64,000 bases of DNA, taken from assembly GCA_030695565.1 (NCBI GenBank), contig JAUYRZ010000074.1, positions 124,001-188,000 on the forward strand. The letters run 5' to 3'. A program made the translations under genes and the position numbers. Under the pieces are notes generated by a model. It did no database searches and had not been told where the DNA came from. It was given only the letters and a program-made list of their open reading frames with translations. Positions within the stretch are counted from its first letter, which is position 1. The number at the start of each line of letters is the position of its first letter. Positions 1 through 7,722 of this stretch are shown piece after piece. The stretch is from Archangium sp. Its GTDB lineage: Bacteria > Myxococcota > Myxococcia > Myxococcales > Myxococcaceae.

Positions 1-786
1 CGGCAGTTCGGCGCGAACACGGATCGCCGTGATGGCCGCTTCGTGGCGCCGCCTTCGAAGGCCGCCTCGCACGCGAACATTCCTCCGATGCCGGAGAACC
101 TGCCGCTCGCTCCGCCTCGGGCCGCCGTGGTCATTCCGCCGATTCCCGACAACCTGCCCCTGGCGCCGCCTCCGCGAGAGCCCATCGTCACCGGCAGACG
201 AGGTCCCCTCATTCGTGCGGGACGGGCTGCGATGCTGCCGGCCGGGGGTGACCTCCCGACGGCTCCCGGGGGAAACGGTGTGGCCGGGCCCTACCCCTCG
301 GTGCCGGCCGAAGAACGCACCGGGCTTCCCCCGGCGCGCGCGGTGTCGACCCGCCCGCCCGCACCGCCGCTCCCGAAACCCGAGCGCACCGACCCGCGCA
401 TCGCATACTCCGGCAACGTCAACCGCAAGGTGCTCGACGCGCTGGCGAAGGTGAAGCGGGTCGAAGCGCCTGCATCAGCGAACCCGCAGAAGGAGCTGCC
501 GGTCGCCGACGTGCTCGCCCGCGACACCTTGCAGGTCGCCCTGCGCATGGAACAGGGAGGCCGGCTCGACGAAGCCATCCGCTTCCTGGAAAAATCCATC
601 GCGCAGAGCCCCGAAGCCGCTTCGCTCTACAACCGCCTGGGCATCATCCTCATGCGCGAGCGCGCCGACTTTCGCAGGGCCGAGACGCTCATCCGCAAGG
701 CCATCGAGCTGGCGCCCGACAACACGGTCTATTCGACCAACCTGCAGCAGGTGCTCTCGAACCAGGCGCTGCGCTCCCACCGTTGA
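1..786 (+). CDS. TPR-repeat protein, 5' end outside window
   Basis: The frame is open to the left edge of the window, so the gene is probably truncated here; the first candidate start inside is GTG at 43. The N-terminal half is Pro-rich and contains two copies of a 12-residue unit of the form IPPxPxNLPLAPP. The C-terminal third (about residues 165-245 counted from 43) reads as tetratricopeptide helices, with motifs such as GRLDEAIRFLEKSI and ADFRRAETLIRKAIELAPDN. This suggests a protein-protein interaction module on a disordered tail. The domain call rests on the helix pattern only, and no specific function is visible. It ends 66 bp before the sigma-factor gene and may or may not be cotranscribed with it. 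Confidence 0.75.
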   Translation, partial: RQFGANTDRRDGRFVAPPSKAASHANIPPMPENLPLAPPRAAVVIPPIPDNLPLAPPPREPIVTGRRGPLIRAGRAAMLPAGGDLPTAPGGNGVAGPYPSVPAEERTGLPPARAVSTRPPAPPLPKPERTDPRIAYSGNVNRKVLDALAKVKRVEAPASANPQKELPVADVLARDTLQVALRMEQGGRLDEAIRFLEKSIAQSPEAASLYNRLGIILMRERADFRRAETLIRKAIELAPDNTVYSTNLQQVLSNQALRSHR

Positions 787-852
787 CCCTCATGTAGGCG
801 AAGGTTTCGCGAGCCGTTCAGTGGGGCTGAAGGCTCTACTCAAAGTACGCCC

Positions 853-1440
853 ATGGAGCTCCGCAACCCCCGGCCAGCACTGCGAATCGTCGACGGCGCC
901 ACCGCCGAAGCGGCGCTCGTGCGGGCGGCGGCCCAGGGCGACAACAGCGCCAGCGAGCGGCTCTACCTCGCCTGCGCTCCCGACCTGACCCGCTGGGTGT
1001 CGCGGGTGGTGCTCGGCTCGGCCGACGCGCAGGACATCGTGCAGGACACGTTCGTCGCGGCCTTCACGCAGCTCAAGTCACTCAAGCAGCCCGAAGCGTT
1101 TCGAGGCTGGCTGCGCACCATCGCGCTGACGCACATTCGCCGGCGCTTCCGCACGCAGCGGCTGTTGCGCCGGCTGGGGTTCAGCGCGGCCGAACCGTTC
1201 GAGGTCGAAGCCATCATCAGCGACGACGCGCCGGCCGAGGTGGTCACCGAGGTGCGCCAGGTGGCGAGCCTGCTGCGCCAGCTGCCCGCCGATGAAGCGC
1301 TCGCGCTCGTCTTGCGGCGCGTCGAAGGCTACCGGCTCGAAGAGATCGCCGAACACTTGAACTTGTCGTTGGCCACCGTGAAGCGGCGGCTCGCAGCGGC
1401 TGAAGCCCACTTTCAGGCCCTGCAGGAGGTGCAGTCATGA
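853..1440 (+). CDS. ECF-type RNA polymerase sigma factor
   Basis: 195 aa, the usual length for an ECF sigma factor. Sigma region 2 spans about residues 35-100 and includes DIVQDTFVAAF and the FRGWLRTIALTHIRRRFR helix that would contact the -10 element. Region 4 spans about 135-190, with the helix-turn-helix GYRLEEIAEHLNLSLATVKRRL for -35 recognition. The stop overlaps the start of the FecR-like gene by 4 bp (ATGA), indicating translational coupling, as is common when a sigma factor is paired with its regulator. It probably directs a regulon that includes the surface proteins downstream. The target promoter is not identifiable from one window. Confidence 0.9.
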   Translation: MELRNPRPALRIVDGATAEAALVRAAAQGDNSASERLYLACAPDLTRWVSRVVLGSADAQDIVQDTFVAAFTQLKSLKQPEAFRGWLRTIALTHIRRRFRTQRLLRRLGFSAAEPFEVEAIISDDAPAEVVTEVRQVASLLRQLPADEALALVLRRVEGYRLEEIAEHLNLSLATVKRRLAAAEAHFQALQEVQS

Positions 1441-2570
1441 TTCCACGACGTCCACTCTCGGAGTTCGTGAACCCGCCCGAGGTGAACTCGGCGGAGCTGC
1501 ACGTCGAATGGCACGAGGTGCGCCGCCGGGTGCGCCGTCATCGTCAGGTCCGTGTTGCGGCAGTGGCCGCCGCGGGGTTGCTGCTCGTCGGCGCCGTCGC
1601 CGGCGTGGTGCTCCGCTCGAACGAAGTCACCCTCTTCGCAGGTCAACAGGCCCTCGCCCTCGACGCGCCCCGCTCACTGACCCTCATCGATGGTTCCGAA
1701 GTTCAGCTCGCCGTCGGCGCGCAGATCGATCTCACGCTCGCCGATGATCGGGAAGTGGTGGTGGTGCTCCAGCGGGGGCGCGCTTCGTTCGACGTGACCA
1801 AACGGCCCTCGCGCCGGTTCGTGGTGAAGGCCGACTCCATCGAAGTGCGCGTGGTGGGCACCAGGTTCGCGGTGCGCCGTGACGGCCGCGCGGTCGAAGT
1901 GGAGGTCGAACGCGGCATCGTCGAGGTGCGTGAAGGTGACGTGGTGAAGCGGCTGGTGAAGGGTGAACGCTGGGCCCGCGTGCTCCCGCTGGCCGAAGCC
2001 ACGCCGGTGCTCGAGCCCGATGAAGAGATGGTCGAGGTCGAAGAAGAGGTGGAACAACCCCGCACCACCCAGAGGCGCAAGGTGGTTCGCCGCGTGCGCA
2101 AGCAGCCTGCCGAGGTGCCGGTGCCCGCAGCCCCCACCGCGCCCGTCGCAGCAGAAGAAGCGCCCCTCGCGCCGGTGGTGCAGACGCCCGCAGCGCCAGA
2201 GCCCAGCCCCGCCGATGCCTTCGCCGCCGCCATGCGCGCTCGCGCGGCCGGTCACGCCAGAGAAGCCATCGTGGGCTTCCAGCAGGTCTGTGAACGCTGG
2301 CCCTCGAGCGCGTTCGCGCCCATGAGCGCCTTCGAGTGGGGCCGCCTCGCCCTCGATTCGCAAGACGATCCCCGCCAGGCCGCGCGCGCCTTCGAGCGCA
2401 CGTTGGAGCTGGCCACCTCGGCGTCGCTGGTGGAAGACGCATTGGCTCGATTGACCGAGGCGTATGCGAGGTACGATGCCGTCTCCTGTCGCCGGGTGCA
2501 GGGCGATTATCTGCGGCGTTTCCCCGGCGGCCCGCATGTGCGAGGCGTGACGAAGGCGTGTCCCCCCTGA
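1437..2570 (+). CDS. FecR-domain membrane protein, likely partner of the sigma factor
   Basis: 377 aa. A cytoplasmic N-terminal segment of about 40 residues precedes a single membrane helix (about residues 41-60, VAAVAAAGLLLVGAVAGVVL). A FecR domain follows (about 70-180; VVGTRFAVRRDGRAVEVEVERGIVEVREG is characteristic). Then comes an acidic and Pro/Ala-rich linker (190-255) and a C-terminal helical region resembling TPR/tol-pal repeats (about 260-377). The topology fits an anti-sigma or sigma-modulating membrane protein, but the classical zinc anti-sigma motif is not evident. It overlaps the sigma gene by 4 bp and the next gene by 1 bp (TGATG). Confidence 0.8.
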   Translation: MIPRRPLSEFVNPPEVNSAELHVEWHEVRRRVRRHRQVRVAAVAAAGLLLVGAVAGVVLRSNEVTLFAGQQALALDAPRSLTLIDGSEVQLAVGAQIDLTLADDREVVVVLQRGRASFDVTKRPSRRFVVKADSIEVRVVGTRFAVRRDGRAVEVEVERGIVEVREGDVVKRLVKGERWARVLPLAEATPVLEPDEEMVEVEEEVEQPRTTQRRKVVRRVRKQPAEVPVPAAPTAPVAAEEAPLAPVVQTPAAPEPSPADAFAAAMRARAAGHAREAIVGFQQVCERWPSSAFAPMSAFEWGRLALDSQDDPRQAARAFERTLELATSASLVEDALARLTEAYARYDAVSCRRVQGDYLRRFPGGPHVRGVTKACPP

Positions 2571-3421
2571 TGTTGGTCGCATCGTTGTCGATGACCGCCG
2601 CCACCTGTTCGGGTGCGGAAGGCGAGGTGCCCGCCCGCTTCGTCGCGTTCAACGCGGACGACGCCGCCTGGCTGGAAAAAGAAGTCAGCGAGTGGGTCAG
2701 TGAACGCGGCCGAAGTCTGTGTGCTGCCCGCAGCGAAGACGAAGCACTCACGCTCGACGGCAGCGCGCAGCTCGAGGCGGTCATCGAGTTCGACTTCAAT
2801 GGCGCGCACCGCACCCGCACCGTCTTGCGAGGCACCGAGTCGGCCGAGCTCTTCCGGTACCAGGTCGCCGCCACCGCTGAAGAGCTGGTGCGCTCCACCT
2901 GGGAAGCCCCTCCGCCGCCGCGGTTCAGCGTGTTGGTGCGGGGCGAGTTCACTCCGTTCGGCACCGGCACGCTGGGCGCGGGTGGTTCGCTCGGCGTGGG
3001 CCTCTTCGTCTTGCCGATGTGGTGTCTCGAGCTGATGCTGGGCGGTGGCGCGCTGCTGGCGCAGACGCTCCCCACCGGTGGCACCGTCTCCGGTGCGCTC
3101 GCGCGCGGCACGCTCAGCGCTTCATGGCTTCCGGTGCAGCTGGGCATCTTCCGCGCCGGCCCCCGCGCTTCGGTGCAGGCGGGTGTGTTGTCGACCCGCG
3201 TGAACGAAGAGGCGTTGCCTGCCACCACCGGCCTCACGCCGTGGCTGGGCGCCGGCGGCGGTCTCACGCTGGGCATCGCCACCCGGCACGTGATGGTGCA
3301 GCTGTTCGGCGAAGTGGGCGCGGTGCTGCTGGGCACCACCGTGTTGTCCGAAGGGCTGCCCGTGCACCAGGTGCGCGGCGTGTTCGGCACAGCCGGTCTG
3401 CAAGCGGGGTGGCTCTGGTGA
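2570..3421 (+). CDS. Predicted secreted/outer-membrane protein of unknown function
   Basis: The ATG at 2570 is chosen because it overlaps the FecR stop (TGATG), giving 283 aa. The first residues (MLVASLSMTAATCSGAEG) are compatible with a signal peptide. The middle shows no recognisable domain. The C-terminal half is rich in Gly and alternating hydrophobic strands (for example LGAGGSLGVGLFVLP and TPWLGAGGGLTLGIATRHVMVQLFGEVGAVLLGTTV), typical of a beta-barrel. It sits in a tight run of overlapping genes starting with the ECF sigma factor, so coexpression is likely. The beta-barrel assignment is inferred from residue pattern only. Confidence 0.65.
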   Translation: MLVASLSMTAATCSGAEGEVPARFVAFNADDAAWLEKEVSEWVSERGRSLCAARSEDEALTLDGSAQLEAVIEFDFNGAHRTRTVLRGTESAELFRYQVAATAEELVRSTWEAPPPPRFSVLVRGEFTPFGTGTLGAGGSLGVGLFVLPMWCLELMLGGGALLAQTLPTGGTVSGALARGTLSASWLPVQLGIFRAGPRASVQAGVLSTRVNEEALPATTGLTPWLGAGGGLTLGIATRHVMVQLFGEVGAVLLGTTVLSEGLPVHQVRGVFGTAGLQAGWLW

Positions 3422-4527
3422 TGCTCCGACTCGCGGCGGTGCTGCTGCTGGCGCAACACTTCGAGGTCGTCTCCGACTGTGGAGGTGCGAAGGCGCCTCC
3501 GGTGAATGACGCTCCACTCACCCAGGTGGTGGCGGGTGCTTTCTACGGCTGCGAGGTCGAAGCAGGCGCGGTGCGCTGCTGGGGCGCGAACGAACGGGGC
3601 CAGCTCGGCCGCGGCACCACCAGCACCACGGAGCGCTCGGGCGCAGTGAGCCTGCCAGAGCCGGTGGCCCAGCTCGCGCTCGCGGCCACCTCGGCCTGCG
3701 CGCGCACCGTCACGGGCAAGGTGTGGTGCTGGGGCGACAATGGCGCCTGGCAGCTGGGCATCGTCGAGCCTGCGTTCATCGCGACGCCGCGTGAAGTGGT
3801 GCTGCCGGTGCCGGTGGCGAAGCTCGCGACCCACTCCGATTTCGTGCTCGCGCTGGGCAGTGATGGCCGGCTCTTCGGGTGGGGCAACAATCACGAAGGC
3901 ACCCTCGCGCGCGGCGACGTGGACCCGATGATGGTCTCGCCTCAGCCGGTGCTGCGTGCGGCGGTCGAGCTGCGTTTCACCGACATCACCGCGGGCCAGG
4001 GCAATGCGTGTGGACTCACGAAAGAAGGCGCGTTGTGGTGCTGGGGCCGCAATCTGGTGACCGGTGACGGAGTCCGCACTCCGGAGAAGATGCTCGAGGG
4101 TGTGAGCTCCGTGGTGTCGGGCGCGTTCGTGGCCTGCGCCATCCGCACCGGCGGCGAGGTGTGGTGCTGGGGCTCGAGCCCCACCAACGACGGCCTCACC
4201 ATGGCGTGGGCCACCCCCACGAAGCTCGAGCTCGGAGGCGCGAGTGTGCGGCAGGTGGACTCCCAGTGGTTTCATGTGTGCGCCGTGACCACCGCTGACG
4301 CGCTCTGGTGCTGGGGGCGCGGCATCGAAGGGCAGCTGGGCCTGGGGTCCGGCGAGCCGTTCTCCGTGCCGCAGCTCGTCACGACCGAGGTGGAGTCGGT
4401 GGCGACCGGCTTCTTTTTCACCTGCGTTCGGAGAAAGAATGGGGCCGTGGCCTGCACGGGAGCCAACGAAGCTGGGCAGCTGGGCCTGGGCGACACCGGG
4501 CGCCGCAACGTGCTGACCAATCAGTGA
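3421..4527 (+). CDS. RCC1-repeat (beta-propeller) secreted protein
   Basis: The ATG at 3421 overlaps the previous stop by 1 bp and gives 368 aa with a short hydrophobic N-terminus (MLRLAAVLLLAQHF). At least seven repeats carry the RCC1-like signature, seen as RCWGANERGQLG, VWCWGDNGAWQLG, LFGWGNNHEG, LWCWGRN, VWCWGSS, LWCWGRGIEGQLG and ACTGANEAGQLG. These are blades of a beta-propeller, and the recurring Cys in the WCWG motif is typical of bacterial surface RCC1 proteins. The likely role is an extracellular binding scaffold; the ligand is unknown. It belongs to the overlapping gene run headed by the sigma factor. Confidence 0.85.
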   Translation: MLRLAAVLLLAQHFEVVSDCGGAKAPPVNDAPLTQVVAGAFYGCEVEAGAVRCWGANERGQLGRGTTSTTERSGAVSLPEPVAQLALAATSACARTVTGKVWCWGDNGAWQLGIVEPAFIATPREVVLPVPVAKLATHSDFVLALGSDGRLFGWGNNHEGTLARGDVDPMMVSPQPVLRAAVELRFTDITAGQGNACGLTKEGALWCWGRNLVTGDGVRTPEKMLEGVSSVVSGAFVACAIRTGGEVWCWGSSPTNDGLTMAWATPTKLELGGASVRQVDSQWFHVCAVTTADALWCWGRGIEGQLGLGSGEPFSVPQLVTTEVESVATGFFFTCVRRKNGAVACTGANEAGQLGLGDTGRRNVLTNQ

Positions 4528-4609
4528 ACTTCAGGTGAAGCCGGAAAGCCGGCTTCATGGTGGCAATACAGGTGAGCCGAAGTGGGAGCCTGGGGGCTCT
4601 CTTCTCCGC

Positions 4610-5932
4610 ATGCATGCTCGCTTCGCAATCATCGCCGCGATGGGATTCCTGGCTTCGGGCTGCACCGGTCTGGCCGGGCCGATGCCGGATGACGAAGACG
4701 CGGGCTCCGAGACTGACGCAGGGGCCGTGGGTGGCGGCAGTGCAACCGGTGGTGGAGGCGCTGCGACGGGTGGTGGTGGCGGCGGCATTTCGACCGGCGG
4801 TGGAACGGCAACCGGTGGTGCTGCTGGTGGAGGCGGCGGCAGCGTGATGGAAGTCGACGCGGGCCCCACGCGTGTTCCGGTCTTCGTGGCGGTGGGCAAG
4901 CAAGTGCGCCGCGCCATCTCGTGCGACGACGGGCTGACCTGGAAGAACGACGTCTCGGTCGACGACGCGTGGCCGATGGACGAGCGGTATCGCTGCTTCT
5001 CCGGCAACTTCGCGCTGCCCGATGGCGGCTCGCAGAGCACTGACTGCGATCACAACGCGCACTCCTCGACGAGCGTCGCGTACGCCGACGGTGCGTTCCT
5101 CCAGAGCACCGGCTGGGGCGCGCCGGGCACCTTCTATCGCTCGACCGATGGCGTGAGCTGGTCGCAGGTCTTCACCGGCGCGAACGTGACGGACCTGATG
5201 GTCGGCGGTGGCCGCATCATCGCGGCGACGCGCTACTCCCGGGTGAGCGACGATCTCGGCCTGACCTGGACCAGCGGGGCGGAGATCGAAGTCGCCAACG
5301 GCGCCAACACCATCTGGAACGTACGCGGCGGCGTGTTCGGTGGCGGCGTGTTCCTGGTGACCGCGCAAGACGGCGCGAACCTCGACTTCGCGTACAGCAA
5401 CAACGCCGGCATGACCTGGCAGCGCCCCACCATGGTGGGCGGCGGCCGCGTCGACGCGTGTGGTGCAGGTCACCCGGCCTTTGGCAACGGCATCTTCGTG
5501 ACCGTCTCGCAGAACATGAGCACCATCACCGTCTGCCGCAGCAATGACGGCGCGCAGACGTGGTCCTCGAGCACCCTCAGCAACGAGTACTTCGAGTCGC
5601 GCCCGGTGTGGACGGGCTCGGAGTTCATGTTCTGGGGCAACGGGAAGGTGTTCCGCTCGGTCGACGGCCTCATCTGGACGGTCGCCAACACCCAGACCCG
5701 CCGCGCGGGCGTGCTCACTTCGGGGCCGAACATCGGGCCGGTCGCGGTCAACGCCAACGGCACCCTGGTGGCGGTCAAAGGCGGTTGGCAGACCTGGTAC
5801 GAGCAGCAACGTTTCTACCGCAGCACCGACGGCGTCCTCTGGGATGAGCTCGCGAGCGGCTCGTACGAGCAGGGTCACCCGATGACCGCGGTGGTGGCCG
5901 GCTTTGCAGATCGGAGCACCGTGTGTCCTTGA
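4610..5932 (+). CDS. Lipoprotein with Gly-rich linker and BNR/sialidase-like propeller
   Basis: The ATG at 4610 is preferred over the upstream 4535 codon because it opens a clean lipoprotein signal (MHARFAIIAAMGFLASGC, lipobox LASGC); this gives 440 aa. After the lipidated Cys come an acidic stretch and a Gly/Thr/Ser linker (about residues 45-80). The globular part carries repeated Asp-box-like motifs (FYRSTDGVSW, SDDLGLTW, SNNAGMTW, CRSNDGAQTW, FRSVDGLIW, FYRSTDGVLW), indicating a six-bladed BNR/exo-alpha-sialidase-type propeller. Catalytic sialidase residues are not evident, so it may only bind. The 3' end overlaps the DUF1592 gene by 10 bp. Confidence 0.85.
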   Translation: MHARFAIIAAMGFLASGCTGLAGPMPDDEDAGSETDAGAVGGGSATGGGGAATGGGGGGISTGGGTATGGAAGGGGGSVMEVDAGPTRVPVFVAVGKQVRRAISCDDGLTWKNDVSVDDAWPMDERYRCFSGNFALPDGGSQSTDCDHNAHSSTSVAYADGAFLQSTGWGAPGTFYRSTDGVSWSQVFTGANVTDLMVGGGRIIAATRYSRVSDDLGLTWTSGAEIEVANGANTIWNVRGGVFGGGVFLVTAQDGANLDFAYSNNAGMTWQRPTMVGGGRVDACGAGHPAFGNGIFVTVSQNMSTITVCRSNDGAQTWSSSTLSNEYFESRPVWTGSEFMFWGNGKVFRSVDGLIWTVANTQTRRAGVLTSGPNIGPVAVNANGTLVAVKGGWQTWYEQQRFYRSTDGVLWDELASGSYEQGHPMTAVVAGFADRSTVCP

Positions 5933-7719
5933 AAGGGCTGTCGCTGATGGGCTGCGCGTTCCTGGCCGCGTGCAGCGGAGAGATCGTCGGTCCACGCTCC
6001 GATGAAACGCGCGTGCCCCCCGAGGTCATCGAGCCTGAGGTGGTGCGCCCGGAGTGGTTCACCTGCGAGCCCGAGGCGGATCCATCGCCTGAAGTGGTGC
6101 TGCGACTGACGCCCACCCAGTACCGCAACACGCTCGAGGACTTGCTCAGCCGCGCGTTCACGCCTTCGCAGGTGCAGTCGTTGTTCACGTCGGCTTCGGT
6201 CGCGGCGAACCTGACGGCGCTCCCGGTCGATGGCAGCACGCATCGCACCGAGGTGACCTACGACTCGATGGATCAACGCATCAGCCCGCTGCTGACCGAG
6301 CCGCAGTTCGAGCTCGCCACCGCGGTCGGCTCGTGGATCGAAGGCGATGCCGCGCGGCTGCTCGCCTTCACCAACACCTTTGGAAACTGCGCCACGCCTG
6401 CGCAGAGCAGCTGTGTCGACGCGGTCATCGACGGCTTCGGTGCACGCGCGCTGCGACGGCCGCTCGACGATGAAGACCGCACCAGCTACCGCGGCGCGTA
6501 CGACGACGTGGACTACGGCGGCTACAAGGCGCTCATCGGCGCGATGCTGCTCTCGCCCGACTTCCTCTTCCGCGCCGAGTTTCGCGGCGAGGCGATCGAC
6601 TCGCGCACCGACTTCACCCGCCTCTCGCCGTACGAGCTGGCCAACCGCGTCTCCTACGCCCTGCTCAACTCGATGCCCGATGACGCGTTGTTCACCGCGG
6701 CCACCGCGGGCTTCACCGGAGAGCACCAGACCCTGGAGGCGCAGGTCGCGCGGCTGCTCGCCACACCGCGCGCGAAGGCGCAGAACGAACATTTCTACCG
6801 GCAGTGGCTGCGGCTCGACCGGGTGCCCGGCTTCAACCCTTCGGCGGTGAGCGCGCTCGAGCTGCAGTACCCCGACAGCTCTGCCCCGCCGCTGCCCGCC
6901 GACACCAACCTCTCGCAGCTGCGCCTCGACGCCTTCGAAGAGTCGGTGGAGCTGATGACGTATTACGCCGAGCACGGCTCGCTCAAAGAGGCCCTCTCGA
7001 GTGACGTCTCTTTCGCCAGAACGCCGGCGCTCGCGCAGCTCTACGGCGTGCAGCCGTGGGATGGCAGCGACACGCTGGTGCACTTCCCCCCGGGCCAGCG
7101 CGCAGGTCTGTTCACCCGCGCGGCGTATCTGCTCTCGGGCTACCCCGACACGAACCCGGTGATGCGCGGCGCTCGCCTGCGCGTCGAGTACCTCTGCGAT
7201 GCGATGGAGCCGCCGGCCAACACCAGCCCGCCCTCGAACTACCTGCCGCCTTCGGTGCCTACCGTGCGCAACGTGGTGACCGCCAAGACGGAGATCGCCG
7301 GCAGCGCGTGCCAGGGCTGTCACCAGCACTCCATCAACCCGCTCGGCTTTCCCCTGGAGAGCTACGACGCGTTCGGCCGCTACCGGAAGCAGGAGCCGCT
7401 GCACGACCTGAGCGGCGCGGTGAGCAGCTGGGTGCCGGTCGATGCTTCGACCGTCCCCAACATCGATCGCAACGGCACGTCGGCCCGGGTGACCGATGGG
7501 GTCGGGCTCTCCGCGTTGCTGGCCGATTCGCAGCGCCTGCACGCCTGCTACGCGAAGCACACCTTCCGCTACGTGCTGGGCCGTCATGAAGAGCGCGCAG
7601 ACAACTGCGCGCTGGCCCGCATGGAGCGCGCGGCCGGTACGGGCTCGTTGCGCGACGTGGCGCGCGGGCTCACCCAGTCGAAAGCCTTCACGCTGCGGCG
7701 CATGCCGGCGGGGAACTGA
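5923..7719 (+). CDS. DUF1592-family lipoprotein with CxxCH haem-like motif
   Basis: 598 aa from GTG at 5923, whose N-terminus carries a lipobox (CAFLAAC). Domain order follows the planctomycete/myxobacterial DUF1587-1595-1592-1588-1585 family. The N-terminal motif is LRLTPTQYRNTLEDLL. DUF1592 includes SPDFLFRAEFRGEA and LSPYELANRVSYAL. DUF1588 includes PGQRAGLFTRAAYLL. The C-terminal DUF1585 includes HACYAKHTFRYVLGR. A single CQGCH lies just before the conserved INPLGFPLESYDAFGRYR segment and resembles a cytochrome c haem site. Such proteins are nearly always encoded next to a DUF1552 partner, as here. Biochemical role is not established. Confidence 0.9.
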   Translation: MSLKGLSLMGCAFLAACSGEIVGPRSDETRVPPEVIEPEVVRPEWFTCEPEADPSPEVVLRLTPTQYRNTLEDLLSRAFTPSQVQSLFTSASVAANLTALPVDGSTHRTEVTYDSMDQRISPLLTEPQFELATAVGSWIEGDAARLLAFTNTFGNCATPAQSSCVDAVIDGFGARALRRPLDDEDRTSYRGAYDDVDYGGYKALIGAMLLSPDFLFRAEFRGEAIDSRTDFTRLSPYELANRVSYALLNSMPDDALFTAATAGFTGEHQTLEAQVARLLATPRAKAQNEHFYRQWLRLDRVPGFNPSAVSALELQYPDSSAPPLPADTNLSQLRLDAFEESVELMTYYAEHGSLKEALSSDVSFARTPALAQLYGVQPWDGSDTLVHFPPGQRAGLFTRAAYLLSGYPDTNPVMRGARLRVEYLCDAMEPPANTSPPSNYLPPSVPTVRNVVTAKTEIAGSACQGCHQHSINPLGFPLESYDAFGRYRKQEPLHDLSGAVSSWVPVDASTVPNIDRNGTSARVTDGVGLSALLADSQRLHACYAKHTFRYVLGRHEERADNCALARMERAAGTGSLRDVARGLTQSKAFTLRRMPAGN

Positions 7720-7722
7720 CCC

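Noticed and set aside
2336-2569. Upstream extension of the frame that becomes the 2570 gene
   Set aside because: It is out of frame within the FecR gene and Arg/Ala-rich; the ATG at 2570 overlapping the FecR stop is the better start.
1732-4275. Long minus-strand open frame (847 codons) opposite the FecR, OMP and RCC1 genes
   Set aside because: Low-complexity Arg/Ala/Pro product, no domains, opposite three well-supported genes.
4535-4609. Earlier in-frame start for the BNR lipoprotein
   Set aside because: The 25 extra residues would precede and destroy the lipoprotein signal that begins at 4610.
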